This document shows, one piece after another, positions 32,563 to 44,006 of a stretch of 64,000 bases of DNA (the stretch's first letter is position 1; each line of letters opens with the position of its first letter). A program made the translations under genes and the position numbers. This DNA comes from Sacculina carcini. Lineage: Eukaryota > Arthropoda > Thecostraca > Sacculinidae. The stretch is from contig OU696582.1 of NCBI GenBank assembly GCA_916048095.2, forward strand, positions 6,810,270-6,874,269, read 5' to 3'. The notes under the pieces were generated by a model. That model ran no database searches. It had not been told where the DNA came from and saw nothing but the letters and a program-made list of their open reading frames with translations.

Positions 32563-34631
32563 TACATATACACACATACACGTACACACATACGTACACA
32601 TACTTTCACACATATTTTTTCAAATATTACCGCAGGTCCCTACCATTAAGCTCACCTGCCCATCAAGCCCATACCACTTATCAAACCTGAAATACCAGGT
32701 TTTTAGTAGTACGGTCCAATAAGCTCACCCTAAATGTTGAACTTTTCTCCGGTAGTATTTTTATATTGTTCTGTTTGTTCTACGTATACAATATGCTGAA
32801 AAAATCGTCCTTTCCTATCATTTACGTGTTAATTTACGTTTTTCATCAATCTCTTGCGCATATTTGTACTTTATTAACACTGATATAACTCATACTAAAA
32901 TCTAACTTTTTCTTTTGCTTAAACAGAAATCCCAATTTAATTTTTTGAATTTTGAATTGAAAAGCAGACTGAATTTTTATTACCCTGATATAAGCTTCGA
33001 CCGGGATCTGTGTTATATGTTTTTGTGTGTATGCTTGTGTGTGTGTGTGGTTGTGTGCCTCTAAGATACAAACACCTCATATTAGGTATGATCGACCGAT
33101 TAAAACAAGACATAAAAAATTCAACTTATTATCTAGTTGTTTCCTATGTAGAATACGTTTTAAGGACTGGCACATTTTGGTGTTGTGGAATTATGGTTAT
33201 GTGTACAGGCTGTGCAAATTTACAAATAGAATTTCGACTGTGACGATTGTGAACATTAGTTTTGCACCATGCCAAGGCTAGTTTTAATATTCACATCAAT
33301 CATCGCTTGTTGAATCTATTGGTAAATGCTGACCACTTATTTGTACAGAACAGTGGTTCTTAACCGGGTTCTTCAGTGGTTCTTCTTAGTCTTACTCTTA
33401 ACCGAGCCTGGTTCCTAATGGGTTCTTACTCTTAACCGAGCCTGGTTCCTAATTGGTTCTTACTCTTAACCGAGCCTGGTTCCTAATGGGTTCTTATTCT
33501 TAACCGAGCCTGGTTCCTAATGGGTCCTTACTCTTAACCGAGCCTGGTTCCTAATGGGTTCTTATTCTTAACCGAGCCTGGTTCCTAATGGGTCCTTACT
33601 CTCAACTGAGCCTGGTTCCTAATTGGTTCTTATTCTTAACCGAGCCTGGTTCCTAATGGATTATTATTCTTAACCGAGCCTGGTTCCTAATTGGTTCTTA
33701 TTCTTAACCGAGCCTGGTTCCTTATGGGCGCTAGGGTTCCTGTGAAAAATGAATTAAAATGTATGTTTTTCCTATACTTTATCTATTTTCTGGAAGAAAC
33801 CTTCAAGGAAACTTAGAGTAGCTTCAAGATGTACGAATGAATATTGTATAAATAGTTGTGATGTCGTCTGCATTTATACTTTTTTCGTGTAGCTATAGAA
33901 AATCCAGGGAACTGATTGGTGATTTGAAAAGGGTGCGAACACTCAACAAGGTTGAGAACCACTGGTATAGAACGACATGCATATGCACATACTCAACGTG
34001 ACAACATTTACTCGTCGTTCATCACAAATACTGTAGTTGCCCGCTAAATACATTGTGTATGTTTGTTTTTGTTCATGCATGCATATGTTCATTCATGCAT
34101 GTATGTATATGAATGCGTGTGTGTGTGCGTATGTCTGTAGATTTTGTAGATTTGTATTCATTGTCATACACAAACAATCAATTCAATGATAACAAAAAGA
34201 GATCAATAAAAATATGGCAAATGTTCATCGAGCATGGGCTCCTTAATGGACATGAGAAATATTACAATGTGAACACCGCAAAACAACAACATCGCAAAAT
34301 AACAACACCGCATAAGAACAACACCTCGAAGCAACAAGAGCTAAAAACAAGGAAAAGCACATCATTATATAATATCACAGCGTGTCGATCTCAAATTCTC
34401 ATTTGGACCCACTGCATTGTATATTTAATATGTATTTTTTAATTCTTTTTTCATCATAGATAGATTTGCAACTGGTATCGATTTCAAATGCATAGATAAT
34501 TTTTTGAATAAAACTGGCCGCAATGAAGCACACTATTTCTAAACAAAGTTGTTGTGAAAACAGGACAAATGAGATCGATGTGGTTTCTTCTTGTGTGAGG
34601 AACATTATCTGTCTGTGTGTGTGTGTATGTC

Positions 34632-34665
<34 letters not shown>

Positions 34666-36539
34666 GTACGATAGGAGTCGTTTTTCCACTGGGCATTCGG
34701 CGTGCTGGTGCCCGACTGTTACGGCTGTCTTGACGTGGCGAGCGGCCGCGCCACCGTCTTTCATCCGCGCCTCGACGCCGAGTACGCCACCTGGATGGGC
34801 TCTGTGCCCACGTGTCACGATGTGTGTCAGCAGTACGGCGTGGATCAAGTGAAGTTTGTCGATGAGGTACTCGTTTCGTGTCGCACGTTTTTTGTCCGTA
34901 TCTCTCTGCACCTGTCTCTATATCGTACAACCTCTATTTTAATGGCATCTCTGATAGAACGGACTCTTGGGGAAACAGTTGAAATATAGAACGGCACCGT
35001 CTAATTAAACGTCACTTTGATGAATTCCTTTCTCTTTTGGCAATAGCTTTGACTGACTGATTTTTATTAGTTAATTTGTGATTTGTTAACAGTAATAATC
35101 ATGTATTTGTATTTTTTGTTAAATAAATATGCATACGTTACCTGGCCCTTTTTTAATCCATAAAATTTACCGTATCTTTATAAAATTCTGACCAGCTAGT
35201 GGAAAAATGGAAAGGCACCCTCTAATTGAACGGCACTACGGGGGAATGTTTGAAGAATAGAACTGCATGTCGTTCAGTTTTAGGTTTTACGGTATGTTGT
35301 GTGTGAATATGGCCGTGTGGGGTGTCTCATGCACGTTACAGTGATATATGCCAGCCTTACAATGCCTGCTTTTTGTATTTGTGATTTTTCTTTTTTTCAA
35401 TTTCGGCTACTGTACTTTGTACTTTACCGTGTACTTTTTTTCGTTGTTTTTCAGATGTACGAAGTTATCAGCGAATTGAGTCCGAGTGTACTGCTTCTAC
35501 TGGTCAGTGAATGTTTTTCACGATTTTTTCTTGCTATCAGTCTATCAGTCCGATTGCTTAGACCAGTGGTTCTCAACCTTGTTCAGTGTTTGAACTGTTT
35601 TCAAACCAGCAGTCAATTCTCGCACTCACTGGATTCCCGATAGCTATATCAAAAATCACTACTTCGTTCGTGCAAATCACATATGTGTACCCCGTGCTCG
35701 AGTGTTTTGTGTGCAAATTTACGCTATAATTTGGATAATCGATTTAAACATATATTCACACACTGATTAAGAGGATTTAGCAAACAGCTCTTTCTAATAT
35801 AAAATTTTATAAATCCCAGGATTTTCTTTAATTTTTTCACATAAATTCTCGTATCCTTTAGGAACCCAGCTCGCACCCCTAGAAATGCGAGCATCCCCGT
35901 TCATGAGCTGCCGGCGTAGACTGCTGGCTACGTACTGTATGTCCGGCCATTAAGCCCTCCTGTCCATTAAGCCCATGCCTTTTTTCAGGCCTAAATACTA
36001 GGTTTTTAGTAGTACGCTCCAATAAGCCCATACAAAAGTTAAACTATCCACCGGTAGTATTTTAGCTAATTTTAGCAGCATTTCCCCAGTATGACTAGGG
36101 AATATTAAGGCTGTTCTTGTGTGTTTATCGGGCGATGCCTAATGGTTGTGTAATGTTACGCTGTATATACGCAGATATGTACGCCTGTGTTGAATGCACA
36201 AGTGTACTTGTTTTAAAGTGATACAATTTATTCACCTTATGAAAAGGGTTTTTGTGGATTTAAAACGTATTGATAAATAAAACTTCGGCAAACTGAATTT
36301 CTCCACTCTGAAATAGCTGTCTGCCATTCAAGCCGTTCTTGAAAAATTTCGAGTAGAATTTTGCATTAAAGTATGGGCTAAATGGCCGAGATCTACAGTA
36401 CACTGGTCTAATCTCGTGGTATTTTTGAAGGCCCATGTTTTGGGCCAGTGTTGTCTGTGTCATGAAATTAATTTATTCAATGCAAATTCCATCTCGTTTG
36501 TCTTCAATATGTGTGTACTTTTTATTTTTGCTATTGTAC

Positions 36540-36572
<33 letters not shown>

Positions 36573-37378
36573 CGTGCGTGTGTGTGTGTGTATTTACAAT
36601 CACGTATTCATTTCATAATAATGTACAATTAAGCACGCACACATGCGCGCGGTGTATTTGCGAGTCAGTGTGTGTGTGTGTGTGTGCGTGTATGTATGTC
36701 TATGTCTATGTGTGTGTGTGTGTGTGTTTTGAGCGCGTATGGATTTCATGGAAGAGAACGCAGTATATTTTTCTTTAATTCACGATGTGGGTGTACAACC
36801 TCAAGGAGAGGCATAATTAATTTGTGATCATTTTTGGCTGGCAGAGAGGCAAGAACACAGACAGCAGCAAGACTACCAAAGCTGCCAATTTCGACGACAT
36901 TGGAAAGTGAGTATTTTGAAATAAAATGACTAAAATCAATTTACCCGACTATACATATTATATTGAAATAATTGAGTCCAATTATGCTAAATTAAATTTG
37001 TAACTAAGCTTCAAGTTTCAAGAACAAGACTACACAATTTCTTAAATTTAAATAATTAGATAATTAAAATTAATCAATGTGACTAATAATTAAATTAATT
37101 ATCAACATAAATAAGATTGATTAATTTTACCAATATTTAACTATTTAATTATATTATTTAATATACGTTTTCCTTTGCTTACTTTTTTCAATGGTGGTTG
37201 ACATTTTTGTGAGGCTGACCTGCTTAACTCACGTTGTCAGCTTTATACCCAACAGTACATTACTGTTGACAACAGTGTTGTTTTTCTCTGACAACAGGTT
37301 CCAGCTGGACTACGACACATTGTATCCCGTATTGGCCGAATGGTGAGTGCGTTCACTACTATCTACTATGTGTGTGTG

Positions 37379-37409
<31 letters not shown>

Positions 37410-39478
37410 GTGTGTGTGTGTGTCTGAGTGTGTGTATGTCTGGCTGTGCGTGTTCTTACTAGTTGTTCTTACTAGTTGTCTTCGCAGGAATGAGTCAGAG
37501 GCTCGTGACTCCCGCCTTCCAGTTGTCATATGTCTTCTTAAACAGTTGTGTCGTTGGCTGTTGTACTATGTCGCTTGGCAACCTATTCCATCTATCTACT
37601 GCTCTATTTGGGAAACTATATTTTTGGATGTCCTTTTTAATCCTGCGTTTTTGTAGGCCAAAACTGTGTTTCCTATTAGATTTTGAGAATTGAAACAACT
37701 TATGATTTTCCATTTTATCCTTCCCTGTAAGACATCTATAAACTGAGATTAAATCCCCTCTAACTCTCCTTTCTTCTAGCGTTGTCAAACCTAACTTTTT
37801 TAGTCTGTCGAAATATGCCAAATGTTTGATGCTTCCTAAAAATTTTGTGGCTGATTTCTGTACCTTCTCCAGTTTTTTAATATGTTTTTGTAAATGTGGA
37901 CTCCAAACAATTTCTGCATATTCCAATGTTGGCCGAATGGTGGATGTAATAAATTTCGCTAGTATCCCCTCATCAATGTACGAAAATGCTGCTTTTATGT
38001 TCGCTATCTTGTTATTCGCTTTCTTGACTATATTTGAAATGTGACTTTCTGGTGAAAGGCTGCTGTGAACTATTATTCCGAGGTCTTTCTCTTTGGAGAC
38101 GTCCTTTAGCTCAATATCTTTTAACTTGTACCTCCAGAAAGGCCGTTCTTGCCCTCTTCCAAAGCGTATAACATGACCTTTCTCGACATTAAATGGCATT
38201 TGCCATTTAGTACTCCAGCTTGAAAGTTATTCCAAACCTTTTTGCAATGTCTGACAATCTTCTATGCAGGACACATTTGTTTGTAGTTTAATATCATCTG
38301 CAAACAAGTTCATATACACGCCACTCGGAGCGGTTTTTTCAATATCATTAATATATATCATGAAGAAGATTGGTGCGAGCACAGTGCCCTGAGGCACAAC
38401 ACTTTTCATTTTCCGCCAAGACGAGAAATGTCCTCTGAGACACGTTCTCATTCGTCTATTTTTCAAAAAGTCTCCCATCCATGTTTCCAGTGTCTGTCTG
38501 TTTGTGCATATATATATAGCATATACACCCAGTGTGTCTACCCAATTGTCGTGCATGTGTGTGTTCATTTGAACCAGCCAGTCTTGCGTTATTCTAAACT
38601 GTATGTCTCCTCAACACATGTATGTGTGTGTGTGCGTGTGTGTGTGTGGTCATCTGATGATTCTCGTTTCTTAGTGGAACCTTTCCTTCCAGACATTTTC
38701 ACTATAATCACTGTGTCTTTATTTTAGGGCTCCGTGTTTACATTAAGCTCTTCCCATCACTACGCTCCTTCAAATCTCTCCTCCTTTCAAAAAGCACTAA
38801 TAAATTTTTCCTGGTGAAGTCTTCGTATGAATTTAAGGTTATAAGGTATACACTTTGAATAATACTCTGGACTAAGGCATATACTTTGGATGAGTGTAAG
38901 GTTATAAGGTAAGAATATAAGGCAGTGGTTCTTAATTTTTTGGAGTGTTCGAAACTTTTTCAATTCAGTAGTCACTTCTCGCATCCCACTGGATTTTCGA
39001 TAACTTTACGAAACAATTAATTACAAGCGAAGTAATAACAAAAATTGCGTATTCATCATCATTTACTTGCCAAACCCACCATAACACAAACATTCACACA
39101 CACAAAATACCAGATAATTCATAATGTTAAGATGGCTGTCGTCAATAATCATTCCTACAGAGTTAAGTTTCCTTTGGTGCTGTCCAGGAAAAATATATAG
39201 CATATATGCAAAACATATACCGTATATTAACATATAACATATAACATATATTTTTCACAGTAATCTTCGCACCTCTTCGCACCTCGGAACCTGACTCGCA
39301 CCGCCGGTTAGGAACCCCTGATATAGGGTTTTATTTTCTCTATCCTCTCTCCATCCCACACTCTCGCTCTGTGTATGTGTATGTACAGTGGCCTAGATAC
39401 TCTGTAGATGCGGGGCGCTATGTAAATATCCGTTTCATGTAATGTGTTGTGTGTGTGTGTGTGTGTCAGTCGTGTGAT

Positions 39479-39518
<40 letters not shown>

Positions 39519-40862
39519 AGTCGTGTGATCACATGTGTGTGTCAGTCGTGTGATCACATGTGTGTGTGTGTGTGTGTCAGTCGTGTGATCATGTGTGTGT
39601 GTGTGTGTCAGTCGTGTGATCACATGTGTGTGTGTGTGTCAGTCGTGTGATCATGTGTGTGCGTCAGTCGTGTGATCATGTGTGTGTGTGTGTGTGTCAG
39701 TCGTGTGATCAAATCGGCGCAGGAGATTGAGGTGATTCGCTACGCCAACAGGATTTCCTCTGGCGCGCACAAGGCTGTGATGCGCAAGGTGCGTCCCGGC
39801 ATGAAGGAATATCAGCTGGAGGCCATCTTCAAGGAATACAGCTACTACATGGTCGGTGGCCGCCGCCCAAACACACACAAATACATATATATACATACAC
39901 TCATTTTTTGTTTGTCTGTGTATATATTTGATATTGGAGAGTATCTGTAACAGAGTTGGTTGTTGGCGGGTGTGTTGTTGGTCGTTTAGCCTCTTGACGT
40001 TGTGCGCCGCGATAACACTTATGGCCGATTCAAAACACAGTTGATTGTTGATAATCAATGTATTGCGTTGTGATATTTTCCATGTATTGCGTAGTTCCTA
40101 ACTCTATCTGTCCAAATGTTATCCAATATTCTGTTCCGTCTCTAATCCGCACTCACTCCCTACATGGCGGCCTAGTCTATATTATCCAATGATCTAATCC
40201 GTATTCACCTATTCTTCTATGTCCTATCCTTAGGTGTGTTACTATACTCTGTTCCATTCTCCCTCTGACCCTCTCCACTTCTCTACTGAATCTGCCCACT
40301 TGTCTACTCCATCTGTGAAAGCACTGTGCTTATATACCGCTAACTAGCGCCGCCTACTACATTCTCCAGCTCCAAGCTCCAACACGGCCTCATTAATTAC
40401 GGACAGCTAGGTCAGCACAGTACATAGCAACAAGTACGTGAGTGAAATACGCATCTCTATGCTGGTCACTACGCAAGCGGCTTCTATGTTACAAAAACAT
40501 CTGGAAAGCATTCGCAGTGATGAATGTTGCCTAACCTACTGTGTTGACAGTGATAAAATGTGTGTTCATGAGTGTGTACGAGGCCAACGCTCTAGTCACT
40601 ATTCCTCGCCTATCTCTACCGTACAATGCACAATGCACAAAACAATTAACGATTACTAAATAAAGATATAAGAATAAAAGTTATATACAACACCGCTTCA
40701 AATATAAACATTGTTACAGTATCTATGATTATTGTATGATTATTGTATGATGTTGTATGTGTGTGTCTTGTTTATCTGTTTATGTATGTGTGGGTTTGTA
40801 TGCAACTGTGTGTATGTGTGTGTGGATGTGTTTTTTTCTTGATAAATTTTGTATTTTGCCGC

Positions 40863-40902
<40 letters not shown>

Positions 40903-41198
40903 TGAGAGTATCTATGATTGGTGTTCTTATGAAGTTTTTGTACTGCCGGTTGAAGGCACAAGTGTTGTTTTTCTAAGAGATTCGGAATACGATCACGACA
41001 AAAATCACACTAGGTCTCTCATGCAACAACAAACACACGTGCGCGGCTGCACAAGACAATTTTGAGAACTGCACAACGTTGCAAGCATGTGCCTTGCAAC
41101 ACTGCACAATGCTACAAGCACGTGACTTGAAACGTGCATAATGCATTGACGATGTTTTCATGCACACACGCTTGTGTGCGTGTGTGTGTATATATCTA

Positions 41199-41239
<41 letters not shown>

Positions 41240-41341
41240 GCGTGTATGTGTAAATGATTTGCCACAAACAATACAGCAATAGAGCGATGCTTCGTCGAAC
41301 TGACACTCCTCGACGAACAGGTTGACACAAATACATTCTCA

Positions 41342-41419
<78 letters not shown>

Positions 41420-42605
41420 AGGGCGGTTGTCGTCACGTGGCCTACACTTGTATCTGCGGCAGTGGCATGAACGGCTCCATTCTGCACTACGGTCACGCCG
41501 GCGCCGCCAACGACAAGACCCTGCTCGAACACGACATGTGGTGCGTGTCAGCTGCCAATGTTTGCAGTAGCCGTCATATGCTTACACGCCAAACACAATG
41601 TTCAGTAGGACTGCGTGGTGTAGTGGTTAGCACGCCCGCTTCACAAGCGGTGGTTCGAATCCCGGCGGAGGAGAATTTCTTTAGGCGAATTCTATAATCC
41701 AACAGTCCCTGTCCACCCAGCTGTAAATGATGGTACAAGATTCCCGTGTAGCAGCTGTCACTTTGTCCTTTTACCTTAAACACGAGAAACAGGAATTTTG
41801 CGATACACAAATCGACATCTCTTGATGCTCAAACAACTCACTTCACCCGACTATTTTTTCAACCCCTTAACCTCTCATAACTATATTGACTACAACAGAT
41901 TGGACAGTTTCAAGCTTGCATATCGATGGACTTGAATAAAAATATTCGACAATATTGTGTCGATACCAAAGACATATTCCAACTAAATTTGGCCCAATTG
42001 TTAAATATGCGTTAATTTGGGCATTAAACTACGAACTATGGTCATTTTTGAGTAGTTTCATATGATAAAAATATGTATAGTTAGCACGTGATGTTAAATC
42101 CATGGTGCATCCCAACATGAACATTGTAATAATATCAATATGTTTGCGTCTAAACTTTTGGCGGCCACTGTAGTTCTGCAAAATTCACCCCCTAGGCGGG
42201 GTCGCTGGGGTATGGGTGCAACAGGGGTGGGGGGCTAGCGATGACAAAATTGCATGCTAATTGCGCTAAAGGGGGCTAAATTTATGGGATATTTGAGGCT
42301 GTTGATTGATCATTTGCGTCCAGTTATTTGGCTGTTTTTGCTTTAATTTTGGATTTTTTGTCTTATAGATTTTGCTCTTCAATTTACTAGCATGCACATT
42401 ATTATTTTTATTGTCGTTACTCGATAATATTGCGAGACAAAATCACTCACCACGGGTCTATTGCATCTGCATTGTCTCATATAATTGCATGTCTGTGTGT
42501 GTGTATGTATATGTGTGTGTCTGTGTGTGTGTATATGTGTGTGTGTGTCTGTGTTTGTGTGTGTGTGTATATATGGGTGTGTATATGTGTGTGTGTATGT
42601 GTATA

Positions 42606-42664
<59 letters not shown>

Positions 42665-43508
42665 ATGTGTGTGTGTCTCTCTCTGTGTATATGTGTGTGT
42701 TTATGTGTGTGTGTTTCAGTTTGTTTGACATGGGTGCCGAGTATTATTGCTATGCCTCCGATATCACGTGCTCTTTTCCGGCCAACGGTCGGTTCAATGA
42801 CCGCCAGCGTGTCATCTACAACACGGTGCTGGCCGCCAGCCGCGCCGTAATTGCCGCCATCAAACCAGGCACGCACACGCTAAATATATCTCCCTACTCT
42901 TTGTTGTTGTAACCAGTGCTTCTTAACATGTTGGTTCTCAATTTGTTTTACAACTTGATTCCTTCATTAGGAAAATGAATTTACATATCTCTCATCGCAC
43001 GTTGTTTAAGAGGATCAAGTAAACAGTTTTTTCTTCATCAGGTAATATACAAAGCACAGTTGAAAACACAGTCCGTAACAACCCTCTTCATCCCCTCCCC
43101 CTAGCCGATGTTGGCAGCCTCCTCATCCCCACTGAACACTGAACCTACCCCCAGTGTTTGTGCGCGCGTAGGATTAAGGGCCTCTTTGCACCACCCCGGT
43201 CGCATCCCTCACGAACCACTGCACGTCAACTGTGCTTACTTACACAATTCGATGCAACGTCGAAGTCTCTGTCTGTGTGTGTGTTTGTGTGTGTGTTTGT
43301 GTGTGTGTGTTGGATCGCCTTGGAAACCTTCTAGGTGTAGGGCGCTATATAAATTGTTACATAATGTAATGTAATGTTTGTGTGTGTGTGTGTGTTTGGT
43401 GCGACAGGTGTGTCCTGGGTGGACATGCATCTGTTGGCCAACCGTGTCATGCTGCAAGGTCTCAAAGACGCTGGCATTCTGAAAGGAAGCCTGGACGACA
43501 TGATGCAG
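31095..43508 (+). CDS. PEPD: Xaa-Pro dipeptidase (prolidase), first 10 coding exons
   Basis: Exons: 31095-31117, 31541-31733, 34675-34866, 35455-35502, 36845-36906, 37298-37342, 39701-39851, 41422-41540, 42720-42868, 43408-43508. They total 1083 bp (361 codons) in one frame. It is a cytosolic metallopeptidase (pita-bread fold, M24B) that splits dipeptides with C-terminal proline. The N-terminal domain ([20 protein letters not shown]) and the catalytic start ([13 protein letters not shown] [16 protein letters not shown]) are clear. The first two metal-binding Asp are in LFDMGAEYY and [11 protein letters not shown]. Coding stops at DDMMQ followed by a donor. The exons for the remaining ligands (one His, two Glu) and about 130 residues are absent, and the next 20 kb are retroelement and viral repeat. 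The intron after exon 9 starts with GC (AG|GCACGC). The gene is either very long or interrupted. Confidence 0.95.
31465..31512 (+). mobile_element. LINE/SINE 3' tail fragment
   Basis: GGGCGCTATATAAACATCTACTT-type end directly followed by a GT tract and the PEPD exon 2 acceptor at 31540. Confidence 0.55.
31745..31825. repeat. (CA)n microsatellite after PEPD exon 2
   Basis: CACACA blocks separated by two TTGCGCACG spacers, starting about 12 bp after the exon 2 donor. Confidence 0.9.
32060..32290. mobile_element. hAT-type MITE, copy 2 (opposite orientation)
   Basis: Ends CACTGACGAATCCAG and CTGGATCCGCCGCTG, with flanking 8-mers CTTACACA/CTCACACA (7 of 8). The interior matches 2687-2964 in reverse, including CTCCTCATAACTAAG. 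In PEPD intron 2. Confidence 0.8.
32300..32350 (-). mobile_element. LINE/SINE 3' tail fragment, diverged
   Basis: TTTCATTTCATTTATTG followed by ACATTTATATTGCGCAATCTC resembles the GGGCGCTATATAAAT tail in reverse. It directly follows the MITE at 32060-32290. Confidence 0.4.
32625..32770. repeat. Dispersed repeat family C, copy 1
   Basis: Shares CCATTAAGC, CATCAAGCCCAT, AGGTTTTTAGTAGTACG, TCCAATAAGC and CCGGTAGTATTTT with 35940-36070 in the same orientation and order. Confidence 0.65.
33351..33964. mobile_element. hAT-type MITE carrying an internal minisatellite
   Basis: Termini CAGTGGTTCTTAACC and GGTTGAGAACCACTG, the classical hAT end, are flanked by 8-mers GTACAGAA/GTATAGAA (7 of 8). About ten copies of a 34-bp unit containing CTTAACCGAGCCTGGTTCCTAA fill 33385-33730. 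The unit resembles the terminal repeat itself. No coding capacity. In PEPD intron 2. Confidence 0.88.
34925..35293. mobile_element. Possible pogo/Tigger-like MITE
   Basis: ATCGTACAACCTCTATTTT near 34922 and an inverted, diverged TAGGTTTTACGGTATG near 35281 bracket repeats of AGAACGGCAC and CTCTAATT(A/G)AACG. The ends resemble Tigger-type termini, but pairing is imperfect and no TA duplication is clear. In PEPD intron 3. Confidence 0.35.
35564..35913. mobile_element. hAT-like MITE (CAGTGGTTCTCAACC), diverged right end
   Basis: Left end CAGTGGTTCTCAACCTT, and internal TTCTCGCACTCACTGGATT shared with the element at 38923-39320. Flanking 8-mers GCTTAGAC/GCGTAGAC match at 7 of 8, which places the right end. 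Starts about 60 bp after PEPD exon 4. Confidence 0.6.
35940..36397. mobile_element. MITE-like element of family C
   Basis: GGCCATTAAGCCC at about 35946 and GGGCTAAATGGCC at about 36377 are inverted ends. The first 130 bp match 32625-32770. No coding capacity. In PEPD intron 4. Confidence 0.5.
36541..36730. repeat. (GT)n microsatellites
   Basis: Three TG runs (36541-36590, 36669-36690, 36711-36728) in PEPD intron 4. Confidence 0.9.
37455..38570 (-). mobile_element. CR1/jockey-like non-LTR retrotransposon, 5'-truncated
   Basis: The minus strand encodes the C-terminal half of a reverse transcriptase: [19 protein letters not shown], catalytic FADD (near 38310), then [17 protein letters not shown] and the terminal [13 protein letters not shown] block. 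One in-frame TAA at about 38225 breaks the reading frame. The 3' end carries two copies of a 13-bp ACAACTAGTAAGA unit as a tail (about 37455-37480). It is antisense in PEPD intron 6, 110 bp past exon 6. Confidence 0.88.
38923..39320. mobile_element. hAT-type MITE
   Basis: Left end CAGTGGTTCTTAATTTTTT, right end GGTTAGGAACCCCTG, flanked by ATATAAGG/ATATAGGG (7 of 8). In PEPD intron 6. Confidence 0.75.
39385..39441 (+). mobile_element. LINE/SINE 3' tail fragment
   Basis: GGGGCGCTATGTAAATATCC followed by TTTCATGTAATGTG. It runs straight into the (GT)n tract that contains the repeated splice sites. Confidence 0.6.
39467..39711 (+). repeat. Tandem array of the PEPD exon 7 acceptor (8 copies)
   Basis: The block GTCAG|TCGTGTGATCA occurs eight times, with exon-start bases at about 39469, 39521, 39546, 39581, 39612, 39643, 39668 and 39701. 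The copies are separated by (TG)n with or without CACA. The last one is the conserved exon start, since it alone continues into AAATCGGCG (Lys-Ser-Ala). Splicing at the seventh copy would add 33 nt, in frame and without a stop. Confidence 0.95.
41341..41418. repeat. (GT)n abutting the PEPD exon 8 acceptor
   Basis: A perfect run of about 37 TG units directly followed by TCAG and the exon at 41422. There is no separate polypyrimidine tract. Confidence 0.97.
41608..41781 (+). mobile_element. tRNA-Val-derived SINE, internally deleted (copy 4)
   Basis: Head GCGTGGTGTAGTGGTTAGCAC and B box GGTTCGAATCCC, the early body (GGCGAATTCTATAATCC), then a jump to the tail CCCGTGTAGCAGCTGTCAC. About 150 bp of body is missing. 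In PEPD intron 8. Confidence 0.85.
42597..42720. repeat. (TA)n/(TG)n compound microsatellite before PEPD exon 9
   Basis: TATATA run (about 42603-42643) followed by TG runs up to the TTTCAG acceptor at 42714-42719. Confidence 0.95.
42914..43221. mobile_element. hAT-like MITE (CAGTGCTTCTTAAC)
   Basis: CAGTGCTTCTTAACATG on the left and CACGAACCACTG on the right. TTTAAGAGGATCAAGTAAACAG resembles part of the 35564-35913 element. No clean target duplication. In PEPD intron 9. Confidence 0.5.
43314..43378 (+). mobile_element. LINE/SINE 3' tail fragment
   Basis: TAGGGCGCTATATAAATTG followed by three TAATG units, then (TG)n up to the PEPD exon 10 acceptor at 43407. Confidence 0.65.
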
Positions 43509-43774
43509 GTACCAAAATCTATCAGTGTGCGTAATTGGGCAAGCCACTTGTGTCTCGCACTTGGGAAAATGAAAACAACAGTTTTCCTTCGAGAAGCAGT
43601 GAAATTCCTAACAGTTTCAGCCATGCATTCAATTCAGTGCAAGGACAATGCAATTAATCAATCTATCAATCTAATCACCACAAGATACTGATGGATTACT
43701 ATGACTATTGGTGTTTTAAACATGCACGGCAAATCGTTGAGACTATATATCACTCTACCTGCGGTGAGCACATC

Positions 43775-43905
43775 TACAGCGCTAACTGCCGGTAGACACC
43801 AGCGGAGGTATTGATAAATGAACCCGTACCAGGATTCGAACCGCGAGTATCTTTGGCACGAGAGTTCAATGCCTGAGCCACTGAGCTACTCGGTGGCTAC
43901 GCTTA
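43775..43905 (-). mobile_element. Second tRNA-derived SINE family, copy 2
   Basis: On the minus strand: A-box-like TAGCTCAGTGGCTCAGGCA, B box GGTTCGAATCC, then GGGTTCATTTATCAATACCT as in the copy at 28678. It lies between PEPD exon 10 and the retroelement end at 44007. Confidence 0.7.
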
Positions 43906-44006
43906 TACGACTTATCATCTAACTAATCAAACTTGAACAATTCATTGTCTCGTTTTTATCGTGTTACACTTCCGTATCCGTTGTGTGTGTGTGTGTCCGT
44001 CTGTTT

